In this document: positions 46,320 through 57,235 of the stretch, in pieces
Layout: each line of letters starts with the position of its first letter
Position numbering within the stretch: position 1 is the stretch's first letter
Source of the DNA: an uncultured Cellvibrionales bacterium
Lineage (GTDB): Bacteria > Pseudomonadota > Gammaproteobacteria > Pseudomonadales > Dasaniaceae
Assembly (NCBI GenBank): GCA_913019905.1
Contig: CAJVZD010000018.1
Span: forward strand, 42,354-106,353
Reading direction: 5' to 3'
DNA: 64,000 bases
Position numbers and translations under genes: made by a program
Notes under the pieces: generated by a model
Databases searched by the model: none
Told to the model about the DNA's origin: nothing
The model's input: the letters and a program-made list of their open reading frames with translations, nothing else

Positions 46320-49022
46320 TTAGAAACCACGACCGAGCGAGAACTGAAAACCTTCCACTTCATCTTCGTCGCCTTCGTTAACGGGTCGAGCATAACTAAA
46401 GGTTAACGGTCCAAATCCAGTAATCCAGCTTACCCCGATGCCGTAAGAGTACCGCAACTCATCAAAACTAGGCTCAAAGCAATTTAACTGAGACACACCG
46501 CAGTTACTGCTAAATACGTTACCGGCATCAATAAAAAACGCCGAACGCACGGAGCGTAGATCTTTAATAAAGGGCAACGGAAACAATAGCTCTGCTCCCG
46601 CTTCAAACAAAACATTTCCGCCAAAGGGATCGTGGTCTTGATCGTAAACCGATATAGGAAGCTTCGTAGCACCTTTAGCCAGTACATAAGAAACTTTATT
46701 ACTGATTGCTGAAGCACTTCCTACGAGTGATACACCGTCGCTACAAATTTCTACACCGTCGCTGTTAACTGACGAGGTAGCACAATTGGCGTCGCCCACC
46801 TGAACAATATCGGTAACCGCATTGCTCACGGAGGGATAATAGAGCGCCGAAGTACTGCGAGGACCGAGAGTATTACTCTTAAATCCACGCACAGAGCCAA
46901 ATCCACCGGCATAGAAGTGGCTATAAAACGGCAAGGCGTCGTTATCGCCAAATCCATCACCATAGCCTATTTCAGTTCTTAGGCGTAAGGTAAGACCTCG
47001 AGTGATGGGGTAAAATATCTGCCCGCTATATACCAACTTGAAGTATTCCAAATCACTACCGGGTACCGTCAGTTCAAAAGATAAGCTTTGCGACGCACCG
47101 CGGGTCGCCATACGACCGCGATTGAGGGTCGATTGGTTCCAACTGGCCGACATTGTAAAGTTGTCGTAGGTATCACCATTTCTGTCCAGGAACCCCGGTT
47201 CGTAGCCCAGTGATTCGGGATCAGTCAATATTCCCGAGTCAATCACCGACTGCAATACTTCACCGTTATCATCAAACAAGGGCATTAGTACTTCCGGAGC
47301 ATCATACAATCCTGAATCATTAACTTGTGACTGATAATAATTCGCATAATGACCGCTTATCGGGTCTTGTAATCGCGGACTGGCACTAATTTCTTGTACA
47401 GCGCCAATACCTGCTTTTATTTCTGTATTGCTGTATCCAAAGCTAAAGCCCAATCGCTCCGTTTCATTGATGGGATAACCAAAATTCATACTAGTCCCGA
47501 AACTATTTGTGCTATATCGAGATACGTTAATTTTTGACAGGTCCCTCTCTGAGAAAAATACTGAAAAACCTCGGCTAACACCATCTTTTGTGTAGTAGGG
47601 ATCGACGTAACTAAATCTCAGATTGGTCAAATAGTCACTCTTATTAAGTGAGACGCCAATCTGCTTGCCCGTACCAAGAAAGTTATCTTGCTGGACATTG
47701 ACGCCCAATAATAAGCCGCTGTCTTGCGAAAAGCCCAGGCTTGCGCCGATGCTTCCCGACGATTGCTCTTCAACGGTATAAGCCAAATCAATAAGATCAT
47801 CACTACCGGGAACTTCAATCGTTTCTACATTTGCCTCCTTGAAAAAGCCGAGACGTTCAAGGCGAATACGCGATTGCTCTATATTAATTGACGAAGCGGG
47901 CGCTGCTTCCATCTGCCTCATCTCGCGTCGAAGTACCTCGTCGGCACTCCGGGTATTGCCTTCAAAATTGATGCGACGAACATAAGTACGCTTTCCTGGA
48001 TCAATAAAGAACTTCAAATCGACTGTTTTTTCATCTTCATTGATCTCCGGAACACCTTCTACTTTGGCAAAATTGTAACCGTCATTGCCGAGGCGTTTGG
48101 TCATCCACTCTTCACTGGAAGTCACCAGCGACTGCGAGAACGTCTGTCCTTCCCTGATAAAAATCAATGATTTCAGCTGATTTTCAGGCACAACGATGTC
48201 ACCGGAAAGATCCACATCGGCGACCTTAAATACTTCGTCCTCGGTGATATTGACGGTTATGTAGACCGCGTCCCGAGTCGGTGTTACCGACACCTGAGTC
48301 GAATCGACATTAAACTTTATATAACCTCGATCGAGATAATACGAATTGAGTGTTTCGATATCCCCAGAAAACTTTTCTTTGGAGTATTTATCATCGCTCC
48401 TCATCCACGATAACCAACCGGTCGTTTTAGATTCAAACAGGTCGAGCAGATCTTCATCACTGAAAACAGAATTACCGATAATGTTAATATGTTTTATGGA
48501 CGCGGTAGTACCTTCGTCAATGTTGATATTTACGGCTACACGATTGCGCGGCAAGGAAACGACATCGGTTTCGATTCCGGCATCATATCGCCCTTGGGAC
48601 ACGTATTGGCTTGTCAATTCCAGCTTCATGCCTTCGAGTGTTGAGCGCTTGAATACTTTACCCTCGGACAGACCGGAACCTTTTAGTCCTTTCAATAGGG
48701 AATCCGTATCGATGGCCTTATTTCCCTCTATATTTATTTCGCTAATTGAGGGCCGTTCTTCGACCTGAATAACTAGAACGTTACCATCGCGGGCAATTTC
48801 TATATTGTCAAAGTTCCCTGTTCTAAATAGTGTACGGATGGCATTCCGAGTGGTTATTTCATTAATGCTGTCGCCAACGTTAATTGGCATGGATGCAAAA
48901 ATACTATCGGAAGAAATTCTCTGTAAACCTTCAATTCTAATATCGGTAACAACAAAGACTTCTTCAGCACTGACGGATACCATCTTGAAAAGAACAAATA
49001 ACAACAACAAATAACGTTTCAT
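46320..49022 (-). CDS. bamA: Outer membrane protein assembly factor BamA
   Basis: 900 residues: signal peptide (KRYLLLLFVLFKMVSVSA), five POTRA domains (about 22-420) and a 16-strand beta-barrel ending in GFQFSLGRGF. The lid-loop motif VRGF is at about 711. It inserts beta-barrel proteins into the outer membrane. It is about 90 residues longer than E. coli BamA (810). The extra sequence lies in surface loops: roughly 50 residues ahead of VRGF and 40 after it, the latter with CATSSVNSDGVEIC and a further Cys pair at 831/838. It follows rseP. Confidence 0.96.
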   Translation of the reverse strand: MKRYLLLLFVLFKMVSVSAEEVFVVTDIRIEGLQRISSDSIFASMPINVGDSINEITTRNAIRTLFRTGNFDNIEIARDGNVLVIQVEERPSISEINIEGNKAIDTDSLLKGLKGSGLSEGKVFKRSTLEGMKLELTSQYVSQGRYDAGIETDVVSLPRNRVAVNINIDEGTTASIKHINIIGNSVFSDEDLLDLFESKTTGWLSWMRSDDKYSKEKFSGDIETLNSYYLDRGYIKFNVDSTQVSVTPTRDAVYITVNITEDEVFKVADVDLSGDIVVPENQLKSLIFIREGQTFSQSLVTSSEEWMTKRLGNDGYNFAKVEGVPEINEDEKTVDLKFFIDPGKRTYVRRINFEGNTRSADEVLRREMRQMEAAPASSINIEQSRIRLERLGFFKEANVETIEVPGSDDLIDLAYTVEEQSSGSIGASLGFSQDSGLLLGVNVQQDNFLGTGKQIGVSLNKSDYLTNLRFSYVDPYYTKDGVSRGFSVFFSERDLSKINVSRYSTNSFGTSMNFGYPINETERLGFSFGYSNTEIKAGIGAVQEISASPRLQDPISGHYANYYQSQVNDSGLYDAPEVLMPLFDDNGEVLQSVIDSGILTDPESLGYEPGFLDRNGDTYDNFTMSASWNQSTLNRGRMATRGASQSLSFELTVPGSDLEYFKLVYSGQIFYPITRGLTLRLRTEIGYGDGFGDNDALPFYSHFYAGGFGSVRGFKSNTLGPRSTSALYYPSVSNAVTDIVQVGDANCATSSVNSDGVEICSDGVSLVGSASAISNKVSYVLAKGATKLPISVYDQDHDPFGGNVLFEAGAELLFPLPFIKDLRSVRSAFFIDAGNVFSSNCGVSQLNCFEPSFDELRYSYGIGVSWITGFGPLTFSYARPVNEGDEDEVEGFQFSLGRGF

Positions 49023-49155
49023 TTATGTCTGACTACCAATACTATTGAGGACCAAAAGGTCTTTATTAAACAACAAGCTGCGATTTATGAGATACATTAC
49101 AGCCAAAAACAGACCAGCAATTCAGTCATATGCGTTCACTTACATTTTTCGTAAT

Positions 49156-50511
49156 CTATAGCCGGGCAATATCGTTGTATAAAGCCAGGATCATTACGCC
49201 GACGATGATAAATAGTCCTAACTGGTACCCAACAATTTGAACCTTTTCGGATACTGCTTTTCCGGTAATCAACTCGGCAAGACCATACAAAATATGGCCC
49301 CCGTCCAATACTGGAATGGGCAAAAGGTTCAAAACTCCCAAACTCACGCTCAACAAAGCGAGGAAGCCAAGATAAGATTCGAATCCGGCTTCCGCGGAAG
49401 CGGACGCCACTTTAGCAATGGTTATCGGACCACTCAAGTTTTTTGGCGAGATTAGGCCCATTATCATCTTTTTTATCGAATCAAGGGTGAAAATACTCAT
49501 CGACCAGGTTCTTTTTACTGCCTCACTAGCCGAACCAAAAAAACCATAACTAAAGCTGCGCTTCATTTCCTCTGGCCACTCGGGTATTTGCACACCCACT
49601 CCGACCTGACCGTAGGCCTTGTTATCATCATCGTATTTAATAGCGGGAGTCAGAAATGTCGACTGTTGCAGACCGTCACGCTGGTAAACAATTTCCATCT
49701 GTTCGTTGGGCCTTGCTTTGACATAATCGACCCAGGCACTCCAATCTTTAATCAGCTCTGTATCCGCACTAACAATTAAGTCGCCAGATTGCAAACCGGC
49801 TTGCTCTGCTGGGCTCGATTCAACAACTCTGTCTACGACCGGCAATAATTGTGGACGATACAACTGAATACCAATACCTTCCATCAGATCAGTAGCTTCC
49901 GAACCCGCCAACCAATCATCCAATACTGCGCTGGACTGATACACCACATCGGAGTCAGGATATTTAACCGAAAAATCGATGGCGCCACTCTCGCCAATAC
50001 GCTGCAATAAACGCAGATGAAGTGCCTCCCAAGTGGGCGTTTCTTCACCGTCTATGGCAATAATCTCCTGTCCAGACTCTAGATCGGCCATATCAGCTAT
50101 CGACCCTTTCTCTATCGAGCCAATGATAGGAACAACACCAGTAACACCGCCTGCAAACAGCACCCAGTAGACTAATATTGCCAGGGCAAAATTGGCCAAT
50201 GGTCCTGCTGCTGCAACCGCAAGTCTCGATTGCACTGGCTGACGATTGAATGCAAAGGGCTTCTCGTCTTCACTGACGTCGCCTTCGCGCTCGTCTAGCA
50301 TTTTGACATACCCGCCGAGAGGTATAGACGCAATCACAAACTCGGTGCCCTGTTTGTCATGCCACCGATACAAGGCGTTGCCAAAACCAATAGAAAATCT
50401 CAGGACCTTAATACCACATCGCCGTGCGACCCAGAAATGCCCATATTCGTGGATAGTCACAAGTACCGCCAGAGTACCTAGCGTAATTAATATAGTTTGC
50501 AATAGTTCCAT
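49156..50511 (-). CDS. rseP: RseP site-2 intramembrane zinc protease
   Basis: 451 residues. Zinc motif HEYGH (His21-His25) is in the first TM segment and LLPIPVLDGGH gives the third ligand near the C-terminus. Two periplasmic PDZ domains lie between (GSIADMADLESGQEI; SPAEQAGLQSGDLI). It cuts RseA to free sigma-E during envelope stress. Position between dxr/cdsA and bamA is standard. Confidence 0.96.
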   Translation of the reverse strand: MELLQTILITLGTLAVLVTIHEYGHFWVARRCGIKVLRFSIGFGNALYRWHDKQGTEFVIASIPLGGYVKMLDEREGDVSEDEKPFAFNRQPVQSRLAVAAAGPLANFALAILVYWVLFAGGVTGVVPIIGSIEKGSIADMADLESGQEIIAIDGEETPTWEALHLRLLQRIGESGAIDFSVKYPDSDVVYQSSAVLDDWLAGSEATDLMEGIGIQLYRPQLLPVVDRVVESSPAEQAGLQSGDLIVSADTELIKDWSAWVDYVKARPNEQMEIVYQRDGLQQSTFLTPAIKYDDDNKAYGQVGVGVQIPEWPEEMKRSFSYGFFGSASEAVKRTWSMSIFTLDSIKKMIMGLISPKNLSGPITIAKVASASAEAGFESYLGFLALLSVSLGVLNLLPIPVLDGGHILYGLAELITGKAVSEKVQIVGYQLGLFIIVGVMILALYNDIARL

Positions 50512-50649
50512 GAATTATTTCGTTCAGTAATAGCTAATAATCGCGAGGCTCAAATAACCTCTCGGACTCAATTTACATTGGTGACGCGCTTCAGAATTCA
50601 CTTTTTCAGATCAGTGTTTTACAACCCTATGACAAGCCAACTTTTTCGC

Positions 50650-51876
50650 CTAAATGGCTTGAATGTACTCGGTAGCCACACGTCTTGCCTGTTGGTCCGC
50701 TTCTTTGACCAGTGATAGCGACTCAGGTTCAATCGACGGACGACTATCGAGCACCTTCTCTATAATAACAGGTATGTCGATGAAACGAATACGCTGTTCC
50801 AGAAAGGCATTTACAGCAATTTCATTGGCAGCATTTAGCACCGCCATTGCAATCCCCCCGGCTCGCACCGCCTCATCGGCAAGACGCAAGCAAGGGAATC
50901 TTTCGAGGTCGGGGGCTTCAAAATCTAGCCGGGCTGTAGCAATAATATCTAATCGCGCAACCCCGGAATCAATACGGTCTGGATACGCGAGGCAATGGGC
51001 TATTGGCGTGCGCATATCGGGGTTACCTAGTTGCGCTAATACCGAGCCATCGAGATACTCGACCATTGAATGAATAACACTTTGCGGGTGTATCACTATT
51101 TCGACCTGATCGGGAGACGCATCAAAAAACCAACAAGCCTCAATAAACTCAAGGCCCTTATTCATCATGGTCGCCGAATCGACTGAAATCTTTCTACCCA
51201 TATCCCAATTGGGATGTGCACAGGCTTGGTCCGGAGTTACCGACGCCAATAATTCCCGTTCAGTTTGTCTAAATGGACCACCGGAACCGGTCAGCAAAAT
51301 CTTTCGGACGCCGTTAACCTCAAGACCCTGTCGAAAATTGTGGGGCATGCACTGAAAAACCGCATTGTGCTCGCTGTCGATCGGGAGAATAGTCGCACCA
51401 CTGCGATCAACAGCCTCCATGAGCAGATGCCCGGCCATTACCAGAGATTCTTTGTTCGCCAGCAACACCTTTTTTCCCGATTCTACCGCAGCCATTGTGG
51501 ATGCTAAGCCGACAGAACCAACAATAGCGGCCATCACTGTATCGACATCCTGGTGTGACGCTATAAACTCCAAACCTTCATCGCCACACAAAACCTCGGT
51601 GCCCGTATGGCCGAGATGAGACAACTGCTCCCGTAATTGTTGAGCCGCACTGGCATCACTCATTACCGCAAATTGGGGATGAAAAGATTGTATTTGCGGC
51701 AGCATTAAATCAACGCGGGTATTAGCCGCTAAACCAAAAACACGATAACGGTCCAAATTTCTTGATATCACATCGAGAGTATTTGCCCCCACTGACCCAG
51801 TCGACCCTAAAACAGAAACCAGTTGAATACGCTCGACGTTTGAAGCACTTGAATTTGGCGATATATTCTCGATCAC
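50650..51876 (-). CDS. dxr: 1-deoxy-D-xylulose 5-phosphate reductoisomerase
   Basis: About 408 residues. It converts DXP to MEP, the committed step of the non-mevalonate isoprenoid pathway that feeds UppS. Motifs: [15 protein letters not shown] (NADPH loop), [27 protein letters not shown] and [21 protein letters not shown] (written here in parts). The GTG at 51876 overlaps the cdsA stop as GTGA; another GTG at 51900 is possible. Either way it is translationally coupled to cdsA. Confidence 0.94.
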   Translation of the reverse strand: MIENISPNSSASNVERIQLVSVLGSTGSVGANTLDVISRNLDRYRVFGLAANTRVDLMLPQIQSFHPQFAVMSDASAAQQLREQLSHLGHTGTEVLCGDEGLEFIASHQDVDTVMAAIVGSVGLASTMAAVESGKKVLLANKESLVMAGHLLMEAVDRSGATILPIDSEHNAVFQCMPHNFRQGLEVNGVRKILLTGSGGPFRQTERELLASVTPDQACAHPNWDMGRKISVDSATMMNKGLEFIEACWFFDASPDQVEIVIHPQSVIHSMVEYLDGSVLAQLGNPDMRTPIAHCLAYPDRIDSGVARLDIIATARLDFEAPDLERFPCLRLADEAVRAGGIAMAVLNAANEIAVNAFLEQRIRFIDIPVIIEKVLDSRPSIEPESLSLVKEADQQARRVATEYIQAI

Positions 51877-52709
51877 GACCCGCCCGCCAGAATTAAACAC
51901 AGCGCAAAGACCGGAGAGGCTGCCGTAAGACTATCAAGCCTGTCCATCATTCCGCCGTGCCCGGGGAGAATCCGTCCACTGTCCTTTACTCCACGCTCAC
52001 GCTTAACCATACTTTCCAGTAAATCTCCCAATACGGAAGCCAGCGACGTTACAACAGCAATACACATTGCGGCGACAAACCCCATTTCCAGCTGTCCCCA
52101 TTGAAACCAGATTAGAAAAGAAAACAGACAGCTCGAAGCGAGCCCGCCGTAAAATCCCGCCATTGACTTACCCGGACTAACCGATGGCGCTAATTTTTCC
52201 TTTCCCCAGGCTTTTCCAGAAAAGTAGGCACCAATATCGGCGGAGGCAACAACGCCTATCAATATGAAAATCAGCGCAATACCATGGTCCTGAACACGCA
52301 AAAAAACCACCGCTAACCAGGCGGGAACAAGTGTCAAAAAACCCATCAACACTCTCATAAACAAGGTATGCCACAGGACCGCACTCTTTGGATAACTTCT
52401 AACCCACAACAGAGCAATAGCCCACCACAAACACCCTAGGCCAACAATATCGCGCGCGGCGTCTACAGTATAATTTTCGGCAAACAGCTGGCTATACCAG
52501 AGAGAAGCCAACAATAAGATTCCGCAGGCAACGGTAAAGGAAATCTTCAACGCAGTAGACTGCAGCCCCGATAATCCCGACCATTCCCACGCCGAAATGA
52601 GCACCATCACAAAAAATACGAATGACAACGCCTCTGCAGGCAAAAATAGTATGCAAGAACCAACAAACGCAGCCATTATAACCGCCGTGATAAATCGCTG
52701 CTTAAGCAA
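51873..52709 (-). CDS. cdsA: Phosphatidate cytidylyltransferase
   Basis: 278 residues, about eight TM segments. It makes CDP-diacylglycerol from phosphatidate and CTP for all phospholipids. The family signature is in the C-terminal third: [14 protein letters not shown], then [20 protein letters not shown]. It starts 2 bp after uppS and overlaps dxr. Confidence 0.95.
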   Translation of the reverse strand: MLKQRFITAVIMAAFVGSCILFLPAEALSFVFFVMVLISAWEWSGLSGLQSTALKISFTVACGILLLASLWYSQLFAENYTVDAARDIVGLGCLWWAIALLWVRSYPKSAVLWHTLFMRVLMGFLTLVPAWLAVVFLRVQDHGIALIFILIGVVASADIGAYFSGKAWGKEKLAPSVSPGKSMAGFYGGLASSCLFSFLIWFQWGQLEMGFVAAMCIAVVTSLASVLGDLLESMVKRERGVKDSGRILPGHGGMMDRLDSLTAASPVFALCLILAGGS

Positions 52710-52711
52710 AG

Positions 52712-53554
52712 TTATTTCACCTCCACTAAAGAATCATTCGGTCCACTGGCGTAGTGGTCGTGCTCTAAGTCATTACTCGCGTCGACATCTATATCTGAAT
52801 CATGCTCGCTACGACCGCCATAGCGACGGTCTCGATTGCGATAGCTGAGAAGAGCTTGCTGCATATCAACATCAGAAAAATCAGGCCATAAAGTAGTGGT
52901 GAAAAAAAATTCTGAATACGCTAGTTGCCACAGCAGAAAATTACTTAAACGAAATTCGCCGGCCGTGCGGATACACAAATCTGGTTTTGGAAGATCGGCC
53001 AAGGCAATATAATTATTAAGTAAGTCCGCATCGATCTGTTCGGGCTCCAAAGTGCCAGCCTTAACTTGCTCAGCGACTAAGCGTGCAGCATTGGCAATGT
53101 CCCATTGGCCGCCATAATCAACTGCGATCACTAGCGTTGTATCAGAATTGTCCCGTGTTAGATTTTCAGAGTGCTCCATTTGTTTGAGCAAGGCTTTACT
53201 AAATCGATCTCGTCCGCCGATGAACCGAATTCGGACACCGTCTTTGTGTAATTTATTGACCTCTTTTTTAAGATAAGAGGCGAACAATGTCATTAATGCA
53301 CTGACTTCCTTACTGGGCCTTTGCCAATTTTCGCTACTGAAAGCGAACAGCGTAAGGACTTGAATTCCGTGATCACGACAGAGCCCTAAAATCTCTCGCA
53401 CAGCCTCTACACCAGCTCTATGTCCATAGGACGTAGATTTGCCGCGACGTTTTGCCCAACGGCCGTTGCCGTCCATAATAATCGCTAAATGCTTAGGCTC
53501 TGCACTAAGCAGGGAGCTATCGACACCGGACGAATTGGAGTTTGCGGACGGCAC
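52712..53554 (-). CDS. uppS: Undecaprenyl diphosphate synthase
   Basis: 280 residues, cis-prenyltransferase. It condenses isopentenyl units onto farnesyl diphosphate to make the C55 carrier of peptidoglycan and O-antigen synthesis. Motifs: IMDGNGRWAKRRG (catalytic Asp28), GHRAGVEAVREI, TLFAFSSENWQRP and RTAGEFRLSNFLLWQ. A charged tail (residues 245-280, HDSDIDVDASNDLEHDH) exceeds the common length of about 250. Confidence 0.95.
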   Translation of the reverse strand: MPSANSNSSGVDSSLLSAEPKHLAIIMDGNGRWAKRRGKSTSYGHRAGVEAVREILGLCRDHGIQVLTLFAFSSENWQRPSKEVSALMTLFASYLKKEVNKLHKDGVRIRFIGGRDRFSKALLKQMEHSENLTRDNSDTTLVIAVDYGGQWDIANAARLVAEQVKAGTLEPEQIDADLLNNYIALADLPKPDLCIRTAGEFRLSNFLLWQLAYSEFFFTTTLWPDFSDVDMQQALLSYRNRDRRYGGRSEHDSDIDVDASNDLEHDHYASGPNDSLVEVK

Positions 53555-53589
53555 GACTATAGTTGCTCTCTGGTAAACATAAAGGTGAT

Positions 53590-54147
53590 TCAGATTTCCA
53601 TCAGGTCAGTTTCTTTCGCTGCGAGAGTTTTGTCTACTTCGGCAATAAAACTATTCGTTATTTTTTGAACATCATCTTGAGCCTTTCGCTCTTCATCTTC
53701 ACTAATATCTTTTTCTTTCAATAGGTCCTTAACATCAGCCAATATGTCTCGACGAATATTACGAATGGAGACGCGAGACTGTTCGGCCTCTTGCTTAGCC
53801 CGCTTGGTAAAACCTTTTCTAGTTTCTTCCGTGAGCATTGGCATGGGAATACGAATATTGCCTCCTGCCGTTGACGGATTCAGGCCCAAATCAGACTTCA
53901 TTATGGCTTTTTCGACATCGGGAACCATTTGTTTTTCCCAGGGGACAACGGAAAGAGTCCTGGCGTCCTCAACATTGATGGCGGCGATCTGGCTCAAAGG
54001 TGTTTCCGAACCATAGTAACTGACACGAATACCATCAAGAATACTGGGATGAGCCCTGCCGGTGCGTATTTTATTCAAGCTGACACCGAGAGCTTTCAAC
54101 GTTTTTACCATACGCTCTTCAGCGTCTTTTTTAAGTTCGTTAATCAC
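53590..54147 (-). CDS. frr: Ribosome recycling factor
   Basis: 185 residues, exactly the E. coli length. With EF-G it splits post-termination ribosomes. [15 protein letters not shown] and the C-terminal [15 protein letters not shown] are diagnostic. The open frame continues 15 nt upstream to a TTG, but GTG 54147 has GGAGAG at good spacing and gives the family N-terminus [12 protein letters not shown]. It lies between pyrH and uppS. Confidence 0.95.
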   Translation of the reverse strand: MINELKKDAEERMVKTLKALGVSLNKIRTGRAHPSILDGIRVSYYGSETPLSQIAAINVEDARTLSVVPWEKQMVPDVEKAIMKSDLGLNPSTAGGNIRIPMPMLTEETRKGFTKRAKQEAEQSRVSIRNIRRDILADVKDLLKEKDISEDEERKAQDDVQKITNSFIAEVDKTLAAKETDLMEI

Positions 54148-54290
54148 GGACAGTCTCTCCAAACCATTAGCATTACTGTTATCTTAAACATTTTCCAACT
54201 CATAAACTACCACTAGCAAAATGTAGGCCGAAGCGATTAAAACTGATCTCTCCCTCTAGTCACACAAACTGTAAACGAGGCATCTGCCTC

Positions 54291-55016
54291 TTACATTATC
54301 AGTGTTCCTTCCTGCCCACCATTAACTATGTTGACTAACGCGCCTTGTTTTTCCATCGCAAAAACTCGCAGCGGCATGTCGTGATCCCGGCATAAACAAA
54401 TCGCAGTTAGATCCATCACAGCCAGCTTTTTATCCAGAACTTCATCGTAACTAAGCTGTTCGTATAGGGTAGCGCTCGGATCAAGCATCGGATCAGCACT
54501 GTAAACCCCGTCAACCTTTGTCGCTTTTAAGACTAATTCGGCATTCACTTCAATACCGCGCAAAACGGCTGCAGAATCTGTCGTAAAAAACGGATTCCCG
54601 GTGCCAGCTGAAAAAATGACAACCTCACCGCGCTCGAGAGCACGAATAGCCTTACGGCGATCGTAGTGATCGACAACGCCACTCATTGGGATAGCCGACA
54701 TAACTCTCGAAACAATATTTGCACGCTCCAAAGCGTCACGCATGGCTAAACCGTTCATAACAGTGGCTAACATTCCCATGTGGTCACCGGTTACACGATC
54801 CAAACCGGCTCTTTGCAATGATGCACCGCGAAAGAGGTTACCGCCACCGATAACCAATCCAACTTGCAATCCGATACCGACAAGCTGGCCAATCTCCAGC
54901 GCCATGCGGTCCAGTACTTTTGGATCAATTCCAAAGTCTTCAGTCCCCATCAAAGCCTCGCCACTTAGCTTCAATAGAATACGCTTGTACTTTTTATCTT
55001 GAAGTTGACCTGGCAT
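54291..55016 (-). CDS. pyrH: Uridylate kinase (UMP kinase)
   Basis: 241 residues, amino-acid-kinase fold, hexameric. It phosphorylates UMP to [44 protein letters not shown] (in parts) and [16 protein letters not shown] are family motifs. It is transcribed after tsf but separated from it by a strong terminator. Confidence 0.96.
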   Translation of the reverse strand: MPGQLQDKKYKRILLKLSGEALMGTEDFGIDPKVLDRMALEIGQLVGIGLQVGLVIGGGNLFRGASLQRAGLDRVTGDHMGMLATVMNGLAMRDALERANIVSRVMSAIPMSGVVDHYDRRKAIRALERGEVVIFSAGTGNPFFTTDSAAVLRGIEVNAELVLKATKVDGVYSADPMLDPSATLYEQLSYDEVLDKKLAVMDLTAICLCRDHDMPLRVFAMEKQGALVNIVNGGQEGTLIM

Positions 55017-55096
55017 TTAACTCTCCTGCAAAACGACTAAAAACCGAAAAACAAATCGAAATATGGAACTACAAAACGATTGATCTGCTACAGATA

Positions 55097-55120
55097 GCAA
55101 AAAGGGGCCCTGAGGCCCCT
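55097..55120 (-). terminator. Rho-independent terminator after tsf
   Basis: On the minus strand AGGGGCC (55120-55114) pairs with GGCCCCT (55109-55103) around a 4-nt loop and is followed by five T. It lies about 16 bp after the tsf stop and separates rpsB-tsf from pyrH-frr. Confidence 0.92.
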
Positions 55121-55135
55121 TATATTATAGTCTTT

Positions 55136-56002
55136 TTAACTTTGCAGCTGTGCCGCCACTTCGGCTGCAAAATCAACTTTACTCACCTCGATGCCCTCGC
55201 CAACTTCGTATCTGACAAAAGATATCACGTCGGCTCCACCATCTTTAGCCAGCTGCGCAATCGAAACATCTGGGTTCTTAACAAAAGCCTGATCTAACAA
55301 GCTGTTTTCTTTTAGAAACTTGTTAATACGGCCAACCATCATTTTCTCAACGATTGCCTCTGGCTTTCCTTCCATATCGGGCTGAGCTTTAATGATGTTC
55401 TTTTCTTGCTCAACGACATCAGCGGGCATGTCTTCAGCTCGGACCACCTGCGGATTTACCGCAGCAATATGCATGGCAATATCTTTAGCCAATTCGGAAT
55501 CACCACCTTTGAGAGAAACCAAAACAGCAATGCGGTTATTAGAATGAACATATCCACCCACAACACCATCATCTGAATTCACGATTTCAATACGACGCAC
55601 GCCGATATTTTCACCAATTTTTTGTACCAATCGCTCGCGCGATAAATCCAGATCACCGGACATCAGAGCAGTTACATCGCTTTGCTTATCCGCAAAAGCT
55701 GCTTCCGTCACGTCGCCAACAAATGCTAGAAAGCTCTCATCGCGAGCGGCAAAATCAGTTTCGCTATTGACTTCAACCAACATTCCGAAGCTACCGTCTT
55801 CAGCAAGCTTCACAGCAACAACGCCTTCAGCCGCTGTACGACCAGCCTTTTTGGCCGCCTTCATACCGCTGCTTTTGCGCATTTCTTCAATTGCCAGTTC
55901 AATATCACCACCCGCAGCGACTAATGCTTTTTTGCATTCCATCATGCCCAAGCTGGTGCGTTCGCGTAATTCTTTAACCAATGATGCAGAGATAGCTGCC
56001 AT
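55136..56002 (-). CDS. tsf: Elongation factor Ts
   Basis: 288 residues. It exchanges GDP for GTP on EF-Tu. [22 protein letters not shown] is the family N-terminal domain (given in part) and [15 protein letters not shown] the core. ATG 56002 has AGAGG 8 nt upstream; a frame open to 56020 is not needed. The coiled-coil and C-terminal regions are of normal length. Confidence 0.96.
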   Translation of the reverse strand: MAAISASLVKELRERTSLGMMECKKALVAAGGDIELAIEEMRKSSGMKAAKKAGRTAAEGVVAVKLAEDGSFGMLVEVNSETDFAARDESFLAFVGDVTEAAFADKQSDVTALMSGDLDLSRERLVQKIGENIGVRRIEIVNSDDGVVGGYVHSNNRIAVLVSLKGGDSELAKDIAMHIAAVNPQVVRAEDMPADVVEQEKNIIKAQPDMEGKPEAIVEKMMVGRINKFLKENSLLDQAFVKNPDVSIAQLAKDGGADVISFVRYEVGEGIEVSKVDFAAEVAAQLQS

Positions 56003-56116
56003 TGTAATATCCTCTAACATTTACCGCCTTGGTAAAGACAATAAATCATTTCAATTTCTCGGGTTTAATGGGCGATCAGCGTGAGTCAAACTGCCATCGC
56101 CTCATATTTTATATGT

Positions 56117-56146
56117 CAAAAAGGGGCCTAAAAAGCCCCTTTTCTT
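56117..56146 (-). terminator. Rho-independent terminator or attenuator between rpsB and tsf
   Basis: On the minus strand AAGGGGC (56141-56135) and GCCCCTT (56127-56121) form a 7-bp stem with a 7-nt loop, followed by T's. It lies within the 200-bp rpsB-tsf gap, so it should trim tsf expression relative to S2. Confidence 0.88.
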
Positions 56147-56202
56147 TTACACGCGGCTCTTCTCAACTTAACACTGCGCCCTGCGTGCGAAAGACTATAG
56201 CT

Positions 56203-57012
56203 CTATTCAGCCGCAGGTGCATCAGTCTTAGGTGCAGCAGCTTCAACAGCTTCAGGTGCAGCGGCTTCAGTAGACGGCGCCTCATCTTTTACTTCTTCCA
56301 CAAATTCATCTTTAGCAACGATAGCGCTGTCTGCGCCCTTCCCTGCTAAAATGGCGTCGGCAATCGCCGCGGTGTAAAGCTTGATAGCACGGATCGCGTC
56401 ATCATTTCCCGGAATAACATAATCAACACCATCTGGATCACTATTAGTGTCGACAATGCCGATAACAGGAATGCCAAGATTGTTCGCTTCTTTGATCGCA
56501 ATACGCTCGTGATCAACATCGATAACAAACAATGCATCAGGCAAACCGCCCATATCTTTTATACCGCCGATAGAACGCTCGAGTTTTTCCATCGCACGAG
56601 TCCGCATCAAAGCTTCTTTCTTTATCAGCTTTTCAAAGGTACCGTCGGCCTGTTGTGATTCGAAATCACGAAGCCGCTTAATAGATCCACGAATCGTCTT
56701 ATAGTTGGTCAACATTCCGCCCAACCAACGATGGCTAACATAAGGCTGGCCAGAACGAACGGCCTCTTCCTTGATGATTTTACTGGCGGCGCGCTTTGTG
56801 CCAACAAACATAATCTTATTCTTGTTGCTCGCAAGCTTCTGTACAAAAGCAAGAGCTTCGTTAAACGCAGGAGCAGTGTGCTCAAGATTTATAATGTGAA
56901 TTTTGTTGCGAGCACCAAATATATACTCGCCCATTTTGGGGTTCCAATAACGGGTTTGGTGGCCGAAGTGAACACCAGCCTGCAACATTTCGCGCATGCT
57001 TACTTGAATCAT
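56203..57012 (-). CDS. rpsB: 30S ribosomal protein S2
   Basis: 269 residues from ATG 57012, preceded by AAAAGG. S2 sits at the head-body junction of the small subunit. [41 protein letters not shown] and [20 protein letters not shown] are standard. The last 35 residues form an Ala/Glu/Pro-rich acidic tail ([20 protein letters not shown]), beyond the core fold. Confidence 0.96.
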   Translation of the reverse strand: MIQVSMREMLQAGVHFGHQTRYWNPKMGEYIFGARNKIHIINLEHTAPAFNEALAFVQKLASNKNKIMFVGTKRAASKIIKEEAVRSGQPYVSHRWLGGMLTNYKTIRGSIKRLRDFESQQADGTFEKLIKKEALMRTRAMEKLERSIGGIKDMGGLPDALFVIDVDHERIAIKEANNLGIPVIGIVDTNSDPDGVDYVIPGNDDAIRAIKLYTAAIADAILAGKGADSAIVAKDEFVEEVKDEAPSTEAAAPEAVEAAAPKTDAPAAE

Positions 57013-57219
57013 AGTAGTACCTTTTAAATTAGGGTTAGACCTTCCATATACCCCAAGGATCAACCTCAATAAAAAATCAACCGAAGGAAAGCTCCCGCAA
57101 TTACTTTTATAGCAAGGCACCCAGACCGATGTGACGGCATATGTGCGGATTTAATTACATTAGTTTTTACCCGAATTTCAGAGCAATCATACCTTTTATG
57201 ATGCACCTCCAAATTTGAG
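57013..57219 (-). promoter_or_regulatory. rpsB leader (5' UTR), possible S2 autoregulatory RNA
   Basis: From the predicted start near 57220 to the rpsB ATG is about 207 nt of untranslated leader. In gammaproteobacteria S2 represses its own operon through a structured rpsB leader. I see stretches able to fold, but no consensus check was possible. Also the region ending the gap to map. Confidence 0.4.
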
Positions 57220-57220
57220 T

Positions 57221-57235
57221 GCGCGCTTTATACCA
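57221..57235 (-). promoter_or_regulatory. Extended -10 promoter of rpsB with GC-rich discriminator
   Basis: Minus strand TGGTATAAA (57235-57227) is an extended -10 (TGnTATAAT type), followed at once by GCGCGC (57226-57221). A GC-rich discriminator is typical of stringently controlled ribosomal promoters. The hexamer at the -35 position (TTTAAG) is weak, in keeping with an extended -10. Confidence 0.6.

Noticed and set aside
42105..57012. The rpsB-rnhB block as a novel cluster
   Set aside because: Gene content and order are the standard gammaproteobacterial arrangement; only the absence of dnaE after rnhB differs, which is common.
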